Part shown: in pieces, positions 1 through 7,471 of the stretch
How positions within the stretch are numbered: position 1 is the first letter of the stretch
Layout: each line of letters begins with the position of its first letter
From: JBMFLE01 sp049971355
Lineage (GTDB): Bacteria > Patescibacteriota > Patescibacteriia > UBA2591 > UBA4787
Assembly: GCA_049971355.1 (NCBI GenBank)
Contig: JBMFLE010000025.1
Span: forward strand, 1 to 10,323
Length of the DNA: 10,323 bases
Reading direction: 5' to 3'
Position numbers and translations under genes: made by a program
The notes under the pieces: generated by a model
Told to the model about the DNA's origin: nothing
The model's input: only the letters and a program-made list of their open reading frames with translations
The model's database searches: none

Positions 1-118
1 TTCGTGGCGTTCGGGTAAATTCGTTGGTTAGGATTATTTTATCAACCGTTTCAAACAGCCCAAACTAAATTATTAAAAGTGGAAAAATGTCTCACAAAAG
101 GGGCTCACTTCACTTGAT

Positions 119-961
119 ATGTTTTACGAGAAAAGAAAAATTTTATTTTTAAAAATTTTAGCTGTCCTTTGTGTTATTTCAACAATCGGTATTTTTGATT
201 ATTGGCTTTGGGCACCAAAATCAACCCCAACAGTTAAACCAAGCCAAAATGAATTCTCTGAAAATAAAACCATTGCCACAAATGAAGAAGCAATTAAATC
301 AATTCAGAAGACTGAAGAAGAAACTAAAAAAATTGAAAATCAGGAAATTATTAACTCGCAAATTAATTTTGATGTTCCTTTTACTTCTCAAGCCCCTTTT
401 GCTGTTTGGGATGATTTGCATAATGAGGCCTGTGAAGAAGCAGCCTTAATTATGGCTAAATATTGGTTAAATGGTGAAAAATTATCTCCGGAAAAAGCTG
501 AAAAAGAAATTTTGGCTTCAGTCAATTGGCAAATTAAAAATTGGGGGGGCCACTATGATTTACCGGCAGAAAAAATTGTTGAGTTAGGAAAAGAATTCTT
601 TAATTTTAAAAAAATTAGAACCTTTTACAATCCTTCAGTTGATGATATTAAAAAAGAATTATCAAAAGGCAATTTAGTTTTAACACCAGCGGCTGGTCGA
701 TTACTAAAAAATCCCTATTATCGTCAGCCGGGTCCGGTTTATCATTTGTTAGTTGTTAGAGGTTATGACGAAAAAGGAGTGATTACTAATGATCCTGGTA
801 CTCGGCGGGGCAAAGGGTTTCGCTACACTTGGGATAATTTTTTTGGCTCTCTTCATGATTGGCTATTTGGTCCGCCCGACTATGGTCAGAAATTATCAAA
901 AGATGAAAAAGCTGTAGGGATATTAAGGGGACAGAAAGTGATGATTGTAATTGAAAAATAG
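119..961 (+). CDS. Membrane-anchored C39-like cysteine peptidase
   Basis: 280-residue protein, probably exported and tethered to the outer face of the membrane. One hydrophobic segment (about residues 8-31) follows a positively charged N-terminus. A Glu/Lys/Asn-rich linker (about 36-80) leads to a papain-like C39_2 domain (about 84-278). The domain opens with the typical DVPFTSQAPF stretch. Gln91 would form the oxyanion hole, Cys105 (in NEACEEAAL) is the likely nucleophile, His209 (in VYHLLVVRGYD) the general base and Asp225 (in NDPG) the third catalytic residue, so the active site looks complete. Family members cleave peptides, and some bacteriocin-export relatives remove Gly-Gly leaders, but no transporter domain or partner peptide is visible here, so the substrate is unknown. 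The start is the first ATG that keeps the membrane segment. Only a weak purine stretch lies about 15 bases upstream, so initiation is not SD-driven in an obvious way. Confidence 0.85.
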   Translation: MFYEKRKILFLKILAVLCVISTIGIFDYWLWAPKSTPTVKPSQNEFSENKTIATNEEAIKSIQKTEEETKKIENQEIINSQINFDVPFTSQAPFAVWDDLHNEACEEAALIMAKYWLNGEKLSPEKAEKEILASVNWQIKNWGGHYDLPAEKIVELGKEFFNFKKIRTFYNPSVDDIKKELSKGNLVLTPAAGRLLKNPYYRQPGPVYHLLVVRGYDEKGVITNDPGTRRGKGFRYTWDNFFGSLHDWLFGPPDYGQKLSKDEKAVGILRGQKVMIVIEK

Positions 962-965
962 GGAT

Positions 966-976
966 AGGCATTGCCT
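966..976. repeat. Short inverted repeat after the peptidase gene
   Basis: AGGC-ATT-GCCT lies five bases after the stop codon of the C39-like peptidase gene. It is a 4-bp stem with a 3-base loop and is too weak alone to call a terminator. No T-run follows it directly; the next one (1024-1030) belongs to the downstream promoter region. Confidence 0.3.
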
Positions 977-1020
977 TGTATTTCGTAGAAAAGACCTGGC
1001 CATGACCGGAGAGGATTATC

Positions 1021-1049
1021 TTGTTTTTTTGTGATAAAAATGCTATAAT
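1021..1049 (+). promoter_or_regulatory. Sigma70-type promoter, extended -10
   Basis: TTGTTT (1021-1026), a 17-base spacer and a perfect TATAAT (1044-1049) preceded by TGC, which forms an extended -10. A start site about seven bases beyond the -10 falls on or next to the A of the ATG at 1056, so the transcript is predicted to be leaderless. It probably drives the metallo-beta-lactamase-fold gene, the small membrane protein and gyrA, which follow with almost no gaps. Confidence 0.75.
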
Positions 1050-1055
1050 ATTTCT

Positions 1056-1667
1056 ATGTACATCACTTGGTATGGACAATCTTCATTTAAATTGCAGAAT
1101 AAAGAAGTGACAGTACTTCTTGATCCTTATAGTTCTCGTCAAGTTGGTCTGCGCGGTCCAAATTTTAAAGCAGAAATTATTATTTTAAGCGATAAACAGA
1201 CATTGACTCAGGCCCAAAAAGATATTAAAGAAGGTTTTTTAATTGACGGACCTGGTGAATACGAAATAAAGGGTGTTTTTATTTTGGCAACAAAAAACAA
1301 AGATAATAGATTAGCTTGTCAGATTGAGTTAGATGAGATTAAAGTCGGTTATCTTAGTGAAATTAGCCAATCTCCGACTGATGAAATTTTAGAAAAATTA
1401 AACGGTGTTGATATTCTTTTATTGCCAATCGGAAATAAAAAAAGAACTATCTCAACAACTGAAGCAGTAGAAATAATTAGAGTTTTTAGACCTAAAATTG
1501 TTATTCCAAGCTGTTATGATATTCCTGGTTTAAAAATTCAAGTTGATCCATTGAATAAATTTTTAAAAGAGATGGGAATTAAATCTTTTGAGCCGCTTGA
1601 TAAATTAAAAATAGTGAAAAAAGAATTGCCAGAAGAAACAAAAGTGATAATTCTTAAATCAACTTAA
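1056..1667 (+). CDS. Metallo-beta-lactamase-fold protein lacking metal ligands
   Basis: 203-residue cytosolic protein of the UlaG-like / Lactamase_B_3 group. Family landmarks remain: the MYITWYGQSSF start, LLDPY (21-25), the GPGEYEIKGV block (65-74), GVDILLLPIG (117-126), KIVIP (147-151) and the C-terminal LNKFLKEMG (166-174). The metal site is gone. The usual His of GHS is Gln8, the HxHxDH region reads SDKQTLT (45-51), the later Asp-His region reads YLSEISQ (99-105), and the final His of the family's MHY motif is replaced in SCYD (152-155). It is therefore probably not a metal-dependent hydrolase and may have a structural, binding or regulatory role that cannot be named from sequence. The ATG at 1056 is the only reasonable start, because an in-frame TAA lies at 1035-1037. 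It is first in a probable operon with gyrA, with 3 bases to the next gene. Confidence 0.85.
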   Translation: MYITWYGQSSFKLQNKEVTVLLDPYSSRQVGLRGPNFKAEIIILSDKQTLTQAQKDIKEGFLIDGPGEYEIKGVFILATKNKDNRLACQIELDEIKVGYLSEISQSPTDEILEKLNGVDILLLPIGNKKRTISTTEAVEIIRVFRPKIVIPSCYDIPGLKIQVDPLNKFLKEMGIKSFEPLDKLKIVKKELPEETKVIILKST

Positions 1668-1670
1668 TTT

Positions 1671-1997
1671 ATGAAAAAAGAGACAATTGTTATTTCTGGC
1701 GTTATTTTTATTTTTCTAATCATTTTTGTTATTTGGTTAACAAATTTGAATTTTAATTTCCAATCATTGAATCAATCAGACAAATTAATTCAACTTTTTA
1801 AAGAAAATTTTTCAAAGACAAATAGTTTTTTTCAAGATTTTGAAAAAAATTTAATTAATTTTAAAAGAATGATAAATTCCCCTCTTAGTTCGAATACCAC
1901 TAGTTCGAAAGAAGAAATTTTAACCAACGAAGAAATAGAAAAATTAAAAAACAAACTTTATGAATATGAAAAGAAAACAAAATCGGCCAATCAATGA
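1671..1997 (+). CDS. Small single-pass membrane protein, hypothetical
   Basis: 108-residue protein that I do not recognise. It has a short KKE N-terminus, one strong hydrophobic helix (about residues 6-25, rich in Ile, Phe and Val), then a soluble Lys/Glu/Asn-rich tail. The tail includes a Ser/Thr-rich linker (about 70-83) and a likely short coiled coil at the end (about 85-105, EEIEKLKNKLYEYEKK). It begins 3 bases after the metallo-beta-lactamase-fold gene, and its last 38 bases overlap the start of gyrA in another reading frame, which supports co-transcription and perhaps translational coupling. There is no Shine-Dalgarno. The tail should be on the outer or the inner face depending on helix orientation; the positive N-terminus favours N-in, tail outside. 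Function unknown. Confidence 0.65.
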   Translation: MKKETIVISGVIFIFLIIFVIWLTNLNFNFQSLNQSDKLIQLFKENFSKTNSFFQDFEKNLINFKRMINSPLSSNTTSSKEEILTNEEIEKLKNKLYEYEKKTKSANQ

Positions 1998-4449
1998 ACA
2001 ATCAATTTCAGCAAAAATTATTTCTCAACCAATTGAGAAAGAGGTTCAATCTTCTTATCTTGATTACGCAATGTCAGTGATTGTTTCGAGAGCATTGCCC
2101 GATGTTCGCGATGGTTTAAAACCAGTTCATCGTCGGATTCTTTACGCTATGTGGCGAATGGGCCTAAAATCAGGAGCTAAATATCGCAAGTCAGCCACGG
2201 TAATTGGTGAAGTACTGGGAAAATTTCATCCCCATGGTGATTTAGCAGTTTATGACGCCTTGGTTAGGATGGCTCAAGATTTTTCTTTGCGTTATCCTTT
2301 AATTGATGGTCAAGGAAATTTTGGTAGTATTGATGGTGATGCTGCTGCCGCTTATCGATATACTGAAGTTAGATTAGCTCCGATTGCCGAAGAAATGTTA
2401 ATAGATATCGAGAAAGAAGTGGTCTCCTTTTCGCCAAATTATGATGGAACATTAACTGAGCCACAAGTTTTACCGGCTAAATTGCCAAATTTATTGCTTA
2501 ATGGCGCTTTGGGCATTGCCGTTGGTATGGCTACTAATATCCCACCGCATAATTTAAAAGAACTTTGTCAAACAATTAATTATTTAATAGATCACCCAAA
2601 AGCAGAAATAGACGATTTAATTAAAATTTTAAGAGGTCCTGATTTTCCAACTGGCGGATTAATTTTTGATCCCAATCAAATTAAACAAGTTTATACTTTG
2701 GGTCAGGGTCCAATTGTGATGCGAGCCCGGACCGAAATTGTTGAATTATCCGCTGGCAATTATCAAATTATTATTACTGAAATCCCCTATCAAGTTAATA
2801 AATCTGCTTTAATTGGAAAAATTGCCGAGTTAATTAAAGAAAAGAAAATTGAAGACATCCGTGATGTAAGAGATGAATCTAGTAAAGAGGGAATCAGGAT
2901 TGTTATTGAACTTAGGCGGCACACTTATCCGCAAAAAGTTTTGAATCAACTTTTCAAGTTAACTGATCTCCAAAGCACCTTCAACGTGAACATGGTCACA
3001 TTAATAGACGGAATTCAACCGAAATTAGTAAACCTAAAGTTAATTTTAGAGGAATTTATTAAACACCGCCAGAATATTATTAAAAAGCGAACTGAATTTG
3101 ATTTAGCTCGGACAAAAGAGAGAATTCATATTTTAAAAGGGCTTCAGATAGCCCTAGAACATATCGAAGAAATTATTCGATTAATTAGACGCTCAAAAGA
3201 CCGCGAAGAAGCAAAAAAGAATTTAATCTCAAAATATAAATTAAGCGAAATTCAAGCAAATGCTATTTTAGAAATAAAACTGCAGCAATTGGCTCATTTA
3301 GAAAGAACAAAAATTGAAGATGAATTAAAAGAAAAATTAAAATTAGAAAGAGGGTTGACAGAAATTTTAGCTCAGCCAAAAAAGATTTTACAAATTATTA
3401 AAAATGAGATGAATGATTTAATCAAGAATTATGGCGACGACCGTCGGACCCAAATCATTGGTCAACCGGTAACAACTTTCAAACAAGAAGATTTGATTCC
3501 AAATGAGCCAACCTTGATTTTAATGACTCGCGATGGTTATATTAAGAGATTATCGCCTTCTGCTTTCAAAACGCAGATTCGCGGCGGAAGGGGGGTGGTT
3601 GGTCTGGAAATTAAAGAGGAAGATGTAGTTGAGCAGTTAGTTTCTACTACCACCCATGCTGATTTATTATTCTTTACTACTAAAGGTAGAGTTTTTCGGA
3701 TGAAGACTTATAATGTTCCAGAATCATCGCGTCTGGCTAGGGGTCAATCTTTGGCTAATTTTTTGGAGATGGGTAGTCAGGAAAAAGTTTCAGAAATTTT
3801 AGCCATTTCTGAAGCAACAAAAAAGCCTAAATTTTTGGTGATGGTTACCACTAACGGCTTAATCAAAAGAACATCTTTGGAAGATTTTGTTAATGTTAGA
3901 CGTTCTGGCTTAATCGCTATAAAATTAAAAGATGATGATGCTTTAGAATGGGTTAAACCGACAGAGGGTCAGGATGAAATTATTTTAGTGACTGCTCTTG
4001 GTCAGGCGATTAGGTTTTCAGAAAAGGATTTGCGACCAATGGGTCGTTCGGCAGCCGGGGTAAGAGGCATTCGTTTAGCGAAAGAAGATAGAGTAATTGG
4101 AATGGACATTATAACTAATAACACTAGTAGCCAGCTGTTAGTGGTGATGGAAAATGGATTTGGAAAGATGACGCCAATTAAAGATTATCGATTACAAAAG
4201 CGAGGCGGTGGTGGAATAAAAACAGCAAAAGTCACAGAAAAAACCGGTAAGGTAATAGCGGCAATGGTTATCGATGAAAGAAATTTGGCTGAACATATTA
4301 GAGGTGACTTATTAATTGTCTCCCAAGTGGGGCAAGTTATTCGTCTACCATTAAAAAGTATTAAAATTAGCGGCCGAGCTACTCAAGGGATAAAATTAAT
4401 GAGATTTAAAAAAATAGAAGATAAGGTGGCTTCAGTGACACTTGTTTAA
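1960..4449 (+). CDS. gyrA: DNA gyrase subunit A
   Basis: 829-residue A subunit of DNA gyrase, the type IIA topoisomerase that cuts and rejoins DNA and, with GyrB, adds negative supercoils. The breakage-reunion domain (about 20-510) contains YLDYAMSVIVSRALPDVRDGLKPVHRRIL, here spanning about 33-61, and the catalytic Tyr134 in RYTEVRL. The C-terminal beta-pinwheel (about 518-829) shows six recurring blade motifs starting near 519, 567, 624, 673, 725 and 783. A GyrA-box-like QKRGGGG (746-752) favours GyrA over ParC. There is no long acidic tail, which fits the length being below E. coli GyrA (875). Leu95 occupies the E. coli Ser83 position in HPHGDLAVYD, the classical quinolone-resistance site. 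The ATG at 1960 lies inside the preceding gene; a second in-frame ATG at 1966 is equally possible. There is no clear SD. No gyrB is in the window. Confidence 0.97.
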   Translation: MNMKRKQNRPINEQSISAKIISQPIEKEVQSSYLDYAMSVIVSRALPDVRDGLKPVHRRILYAMWRMGLKSGAKYRKSATVIGEVLGKFHPHGDLAVYDALVRMAQDFSLRYPLIDGQGNFGSIDGDAAAAYRYTEVRLAPIAEEMLIDIEKEVVSFSPNYDGTLTEPQVLPAKLPNLLLNGALGIAVGMATNIPPHNLKELCQTINYLIDHPKAEIDDLIKILRGPDFPTGGLIFDPNQIKQVYTLGQGPIVMRARTEIVELSAGNYQIIITEIPYQVNKSALIGKIAELIKEKKIEDIRDVRDESSKEGIRIVIELRRHTYPQKVLNQLFKLTDLQSTFNVNMVTLIDGIQPKLVNLKLILEEFIKHRQNIIKKRTEFDLARTKERIHILKGLQIALEHIEEIIRLIRRSKDREEAKKNLISKYKLSEIQANAILEIKLQQLAHLERTKIEDELKEKLKLERGLTEILAQPKKILQIIKNEMNDLIKNYGDDRRTQIIGQPVTTFKQEDLIPNEPTLILMTRDGYIKRLSPSAFKTQIRGGRGVVGLEIKEEDVVEQLVSTTTHADLLFFTTKGRVFRMKTYNVPESSRLARGQSLANFLEMGSQEKVSEILAISEATKKPKFLVMVTTNGLIKRTSLEDFVNVRRSGLIAIKLKDDDALEWVKPTEGQDEIILVTALGQAIRFSEKDLRPMGRSAAGVRGIRLAKEDRVIGMDIITNNTSSQLLVVMENGFGKMTPIKDYRLQKRGGGGIKTAKVTEKTGKVIAAMVIDERNLAEHIRGDLLIVSQVGQVIRLPLKSIKISGRATQGIKLMRFKKIEDKVASVTLV

Positions 4450-4457
4450 ATTTAAAC
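4444..4457. repeat. 14-bp perfect palindrome at the gyrA stop
   Basis: GTTTAAATTTAAAC is fully self-complementary and includes the gyrA TAA (4447-4449). It is A/T-only apart from its ends and is followed by TTTTGATTATT. It could form a weak 3' hairpin or a protein site, or be chance in AT-rich DNA. Confidence 0.4.
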
Positions 4458-4480
4458 TTTTGATTATTATTAGATTAGAT

Positions 4481-4509
4481 TTGTGGTAACAAAAGATAGA
4501 TAAATAATT
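4481..4509 (+). promoter_or_regulatory. Weak candidate promoter before solute-binding gene
   Basis: TTGTGG (4481-4486), a 17-base spacer and ATAATT (4504-4509) lie in the 81-base gap between gyrA and the solute-binding protein gene. The -10 is poor and the composition is very AT-rich, so this is only the best candidate in the gap. The gene could instead be read from upstream. Confidence 0.25.
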
Positions 4510-4530
4510 GTTAGATTAATCAAAATAATT

Positions 4531-5901
4531 ATGACTAAAGTTTTATTGAAAAAAATTTCAATTTTTAGTCTGCTCTTATCTTTAATTATTCTACCTGGTT
4601 TACGCTGTAAACTTTTTCCCTCTAAAGAAGCCATACGAAGAATTCAACCTGTTGTCTTAAATTGGTGGCGGGTAACAGATGGGCCGGATTCTGTTTCAGA
4701 AATCATTAATCGGTTCCAGCAGCAGTATTCGCATATCGCAATTAATTATCAACAATTTCGTCCTGAGGAGTATGAGCTGGCTTTACTTGAGGCTTGGGCC
4801 GAAGATAGGGGTCCAGACATTTTTTCTATCCCCGTTACCTGGTTAGGAAAATATAAAACAAAAATTTTGCCGATGCCGGCGAAAATGACAATTGGCAAAC
4901 AAATTTTGACAGGAAAAATTAAAAAAGAACCAAGAGTCATTATTGAAGAGAAAGGGGGCTTATCTTTGCGTGATTTAAGAAATAATTTTGTTGATACCGT
5001 AGTCAATGATATTTATCAGGAAAATCAAATTTTGGGATTACCTCTCTATTTAGATACATTAGCCCTTTATTTTAATCGCGATTTACTGAATCAGGCAAAA
5101 ATTGTTGAACCACCAAAAACTTGGGATGAATTTATTAATGATGTAAATCTTTTAAATATTTTTGACCGACAGGGTAACTTAATTCAATCAGCAGTTGCTC
5201 TGGGTACTTCAAATAATATTGAGAATGCAGTTGATATTCTTTCAACTTTAATGCTTCAAAATGGTACCCAAATGACCAGTGACGGATCAGCTACCTTTAA
5301 CTTACCATCCCGTGATGATCCAAGTTATTTTCCGGGCGAAGAGGCTTTGAGATTTTATACAGATTTTGCTGACCCGGCCAAAGAAATTTATTCCTGGAAC
5401 AAAAATATGCCTTCAGCCCTGAATGCCTTTACTCAGAATAAAACTGCTTTTTATATTGGCTATGCCTCAGATTTGGCAAAAATTCGAGACCTCAATCCAA
5501 AACTTAATTTTGATTTAACTAAATTGCCTCAAATTAAGGGCTCTTTAAAAGAGGCAAATATTGCTAATTATTGGGTTGAAACTGTGGCCAAAAAAACAAA
5601 ATATCCAAATGAAGCCTGGATATTTTTAATGTTTGCCGCAGAAAACCAAAATGTTAAAACTTATTTAGATCGGACTAAAAGACCAACTGCCAATCGCGCC
5701 CTAATTCAATCTCAGTTAGAAAATATTGATTTAGCGCCTTTTGCTAGTCAGGTTTTAACTGCTCAATCTTGGTATCGCGGAAGAAATTGGCCATCAGCTG
5801 AAAAGGCATTAAGAGAAATGATTGATGATGTTGTTGAGGGCAGGCGAACAATTAAAGAGGCAATAAATTATTATGTTCAGATAGTCAATCAAACTTACTA
5901 A
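4531..5901 (+). CDS. Extracellular solute-binding protein, family 1
   Basis: 456-residue exported protein of the SBP_bac_1 (maltose-binding-like) family, which captures sugars or similar solutes for an ABC importer. The N-terminus has a Lys-rich n-region and a hydrophobic core (about 9-24). The mature domain shows LNWWRVTDGPD (43-53), DRGPDIFSIP (92-101), LPLYLDTLALYFNRDLL (170-186) and PPKTWDEF (194-201), all typical of family-1 binding proteins, and the length is normal. The only cysteine is Cys26 in LPGLRC. Arg at -1 and Gly at -3 do not match a classical lipobox, so lipidation is doubtful and a retained signal anchor is possible. No permease or ATPase gene is adjacent, so any transporter is encoded elsewhere. 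The specific ligand cannot be told. The start is the ATG giving a normal signal sequence. The next gene begins 15 bases later. Confidence 0.9.
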   Translation: MTKVLLKKISIFSLLLSLIILPGLRCKLFPSKEAIRRIQPVVLNWWRVTDGPDSVSEIINRFQQQYSHIAINYQQFRPEEYELALLEAWAEDRGPDIFSIPVTWLGKYKTKILPMPAKMTIGKQILTGKIKKEPRVIIEEKGGLSLRDLRNNFVDTVVNDIYQENQILGLPLYLDTLALYFNRDLLNQAKIVEPPKTWDEFINDVNLLNIFDRQGNLIQSAVALGTSNNIENAVDILSTLMLQNGTQMTSDGSATFNLPSRDDPSYFPGEEALRFYTDFADPAKEIYSWNKNMPSALNAFTQNKTAFYIGYASDLAKIRDLNPKLNFDLTKLPQIKGSLKEANIANYWVETVAKKTKYPNEAWIFLMFAAENQNVKTYLDRTKRPTANRALIQSQLENIDLAPFASQVLTAQSWYRGRNWPSAEKALREMIDDVVEGRRTIKEAINYYVQIVNQTY

Positions 5902-5916
5902 TTTAATTTTGTTATT

Positions 5917-7455
5917 ATGGTGATTAAATTGCTATCCGCTGTTAATATCGGACTCGAATCAAGGCTAGTGGAAATAGAAGTTGATGTTTCTCGAGCCTTT
6001 CCTTGTTTTAATATTGTTGGTTTACCTGACAAGGCAGTTGAAGAAGCAAAAGAAAGGGTCAGAGCGGCAATTGAAAATTCTGGATTTAAATTTCCTGGTC
6101 AGCGAAGAATTGTGGTTAATTTAGCCCCGGCTGATATTAAAAAAGAAGGTCCGGTTTATGATTTAGCTATTGCTTTAGGAACTTTGGCTGCTGATGACCA
6201 ATTGCCACTAGAAATATTAAACCAGAAAGCTTTTTACCTTGGCGAATTAGCCCTTGACGGCAGTTTGCGTCACACCCGTGGTATTTTGCCAATGGTTATT
6301 TTTGCCCAGCAAAGTGGTGTTAAAGAAATTTACTTACCAGAAGAAAACTTGGCTGAAGCAAAATTGGTTTCTAATTTAAAAATTTATCCGCTTCAATCAA
6401 TTAAACAACTAATTGGACATCTAACTGGTGCCAAAGTTATTGAACCAATTGTCAGCCAAGGCATAAAAATTAAACCGAGTGAAGAATTTGAAATTGATAT
6501 GGCCTTTATTAAGGGTCAGGAATTTGTTAAACGGGGATTGGAAATTGCTGCGGCTGGCGGTCATAATATTTTAATGATGGGTCCGCCTGGTTCAGGCAAA
6601 ACTTTTTTAGCCAGAGCCCTACCTTCAATTTTACCGATGATGACAGAAGAGGAAATTTTAGAGGTAACTAAAATTTATAGTATCGCTGGTTTGTTACGAG
6701 AAAATCAACCTTATATTGCTGAGCGGCCGTTTCGTGCTCCGCATCATACCATTTCTGATATTGCTTTGATTGGTGGGGGACAGATACCGCGACCAGGTGA
6801 AGTTACTTTAGCTCACCGTGGCGTTTTATTTTTGGACGAATTTCCTGAATTTCATCGCGATGTTTTAGAAAGTCTACGCCAGCCATTAGAGGATGGGAGA
6901 GTGACTGTTTCTCGAGCCCGCGGTCATATAACTTACCCAGCCAAATTCATTTTGGTCGCCTCACAAAATCCTTGTCCCTGCGGTTATTATGGCGATTCTG
7001 AAAAACAATGCACTTGTAGCCAGGCTCAAATTATAAAATATCGCAAAAAAATTTCTGGACCGCTTTTGGATCGGATTGACTTACATGTTGAAGTGCCAAG
7101 AGTTAAATTTGAAAAATTAACCGAAGAAGCAGTGGCTGAAAGTTCAAAGGAAATTAGAAAAAGAGTCCAGGCGGCAAAAGATAAACAATTAAATAGATTT
7201 AAAAAAGAAAAAATTTTAACCAATGCTGAGATGAATACTCAACAGATTAAAAATTTTTGTCGAATTGATGTTCAGGCTCAAGAATTTTTGCGAAAGGCAA
7301 TTGACGAATATCATCTTTCAGTTAGAGCCTATCATCGGATTTTAAAAGTTGCCAGAACAATTGCCGATTTAGCTGATCAAGAAAATATTTCCAGCGATCA
7401 TGTTGCTGAAGCTATTCAATATCGAACAAAATTTGAAGAAGAAAAACTATTTTAA
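5917..7455 (+). CDS. comM: ComM/YifB AAA+ ATPase, Mg-chelatase-like
   Basis: 512-residue hexameric AAA+ protein of the YifB/ComM family. ComM drives branch migration that extends integration of incoming single-stranded DNA during natural transformation; the Mg-chelatase name reflects homology only. Domains: an N-terminal ChlI / Lon-type fold (about 20-145, with FNIVGLPDKAVEEAKERV), an AAA+ core (about 190-395) and the C-terminal Mg_chelatase_C region (about 405-505, with LSVRAYHRILKVARTIADL). Walker A is GPPGSGKT (222-229) and Walker B is VLFLDEFPEF (303-312) with Asp307 and Glu308. LLDRIDLH (383-390) carries the conserved Arg386. Cys353, Cys355, Cys365 and Cys367 form a probable zinc-binding cluster. 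Length and motifs are intact, so it should be active. It begins 15 bases after the solute-binding gene and ends 16 bases before rnc, so it is likely co-transcribed. No other competence gene is in the window. There is no SD. Confidence 0.95.
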   Translation: MVIKLLSAVNIGLESRLVEIEVDVSRAFPCFNIVGLPDKAVEEAKERVRAAIENSGFKFPGQRRIVVNLAPADIKKEGPVYDLAIALGTLAADDQLPLEILNQKAFYLGELALDGSLRHTRGILPMVIFAQQSGVKEIYLPEENLAEAKLVSNLKIYPLQSIKQLIGHLTGAKVIEPIVSQGIKIKPSEEFEIDMAFIKGQEFVKRGLEIAAAGGHNILMMGPPGSGKTFLARALPSILPMMTEEEILEVTKIYSIAGLLRENQPYIAERPFRAPHHTISDIALIGGGQIPRPGEVTLAHRGVLFLDEFPEFHRDVLESLRQPLEDGRVTVSRARGHITYPAKFILVASQNPCPCGYYGDSEKQCTCSQAQIIKYRKKISGPLLDRIDLHVEVPRVKFEKLTEEAVAESSKEIRKRVQAAKDKQLNRFKKEKILTNAEMNTQQIKNFCRIDVQAQEFLRKAIDEYHLSVRAYHRILKVARTIADLADQENISSDHVAEAIQYRTKFEEEKLF

Positions 7456-7471
7456 TTCGCACCGTATTTTT

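Noticed and set aside
3..68. Open stretch at the left edge that could be the C-terminal end of an upstream gene (reads RGVRVNSLVRIIL... to a TAA at 66-68).
   Set aside because: Only 21 codons are visible, no family is recognisable, and another frame is also open nearby. The first 118 bases show no clear promoter or RNA gene either.
1002..1034. Ten-codon ATG frame (MTGEDYLVFL) just before the metallo-beta-lactamase-fold gene.
   Set aside because: It overlaps the -35 region of the promoter and lies upstream of the expected transcript start, so it would not be on that mRNA.
1995..1997. Possible TGA recoding, known from some Patescibacteria (Gracilibacteria, SR1).
   Set aside because: TGA ends the small membrane protein sensibly, the recognised genes end normally with TAA or TAG, no in-frame TGA occurs in them, and Trp uses TGG.
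5917..7455. True magnesium chelatase subunit for chlorophyll synthesis.
   Set aside because: The ChlI-like N-terminal fold plus AAA+ core plus C-terminal domain is the YifB/ComM arrangement, and no tetrapyrrole genes are nearby.
7400..7471. Upstream ATG that would extend RNase III by 24 residues into comM.
   Set aside because: The extension overlaps comM, has no family similarity, and the start at 7472 gives the normal RNase III length.
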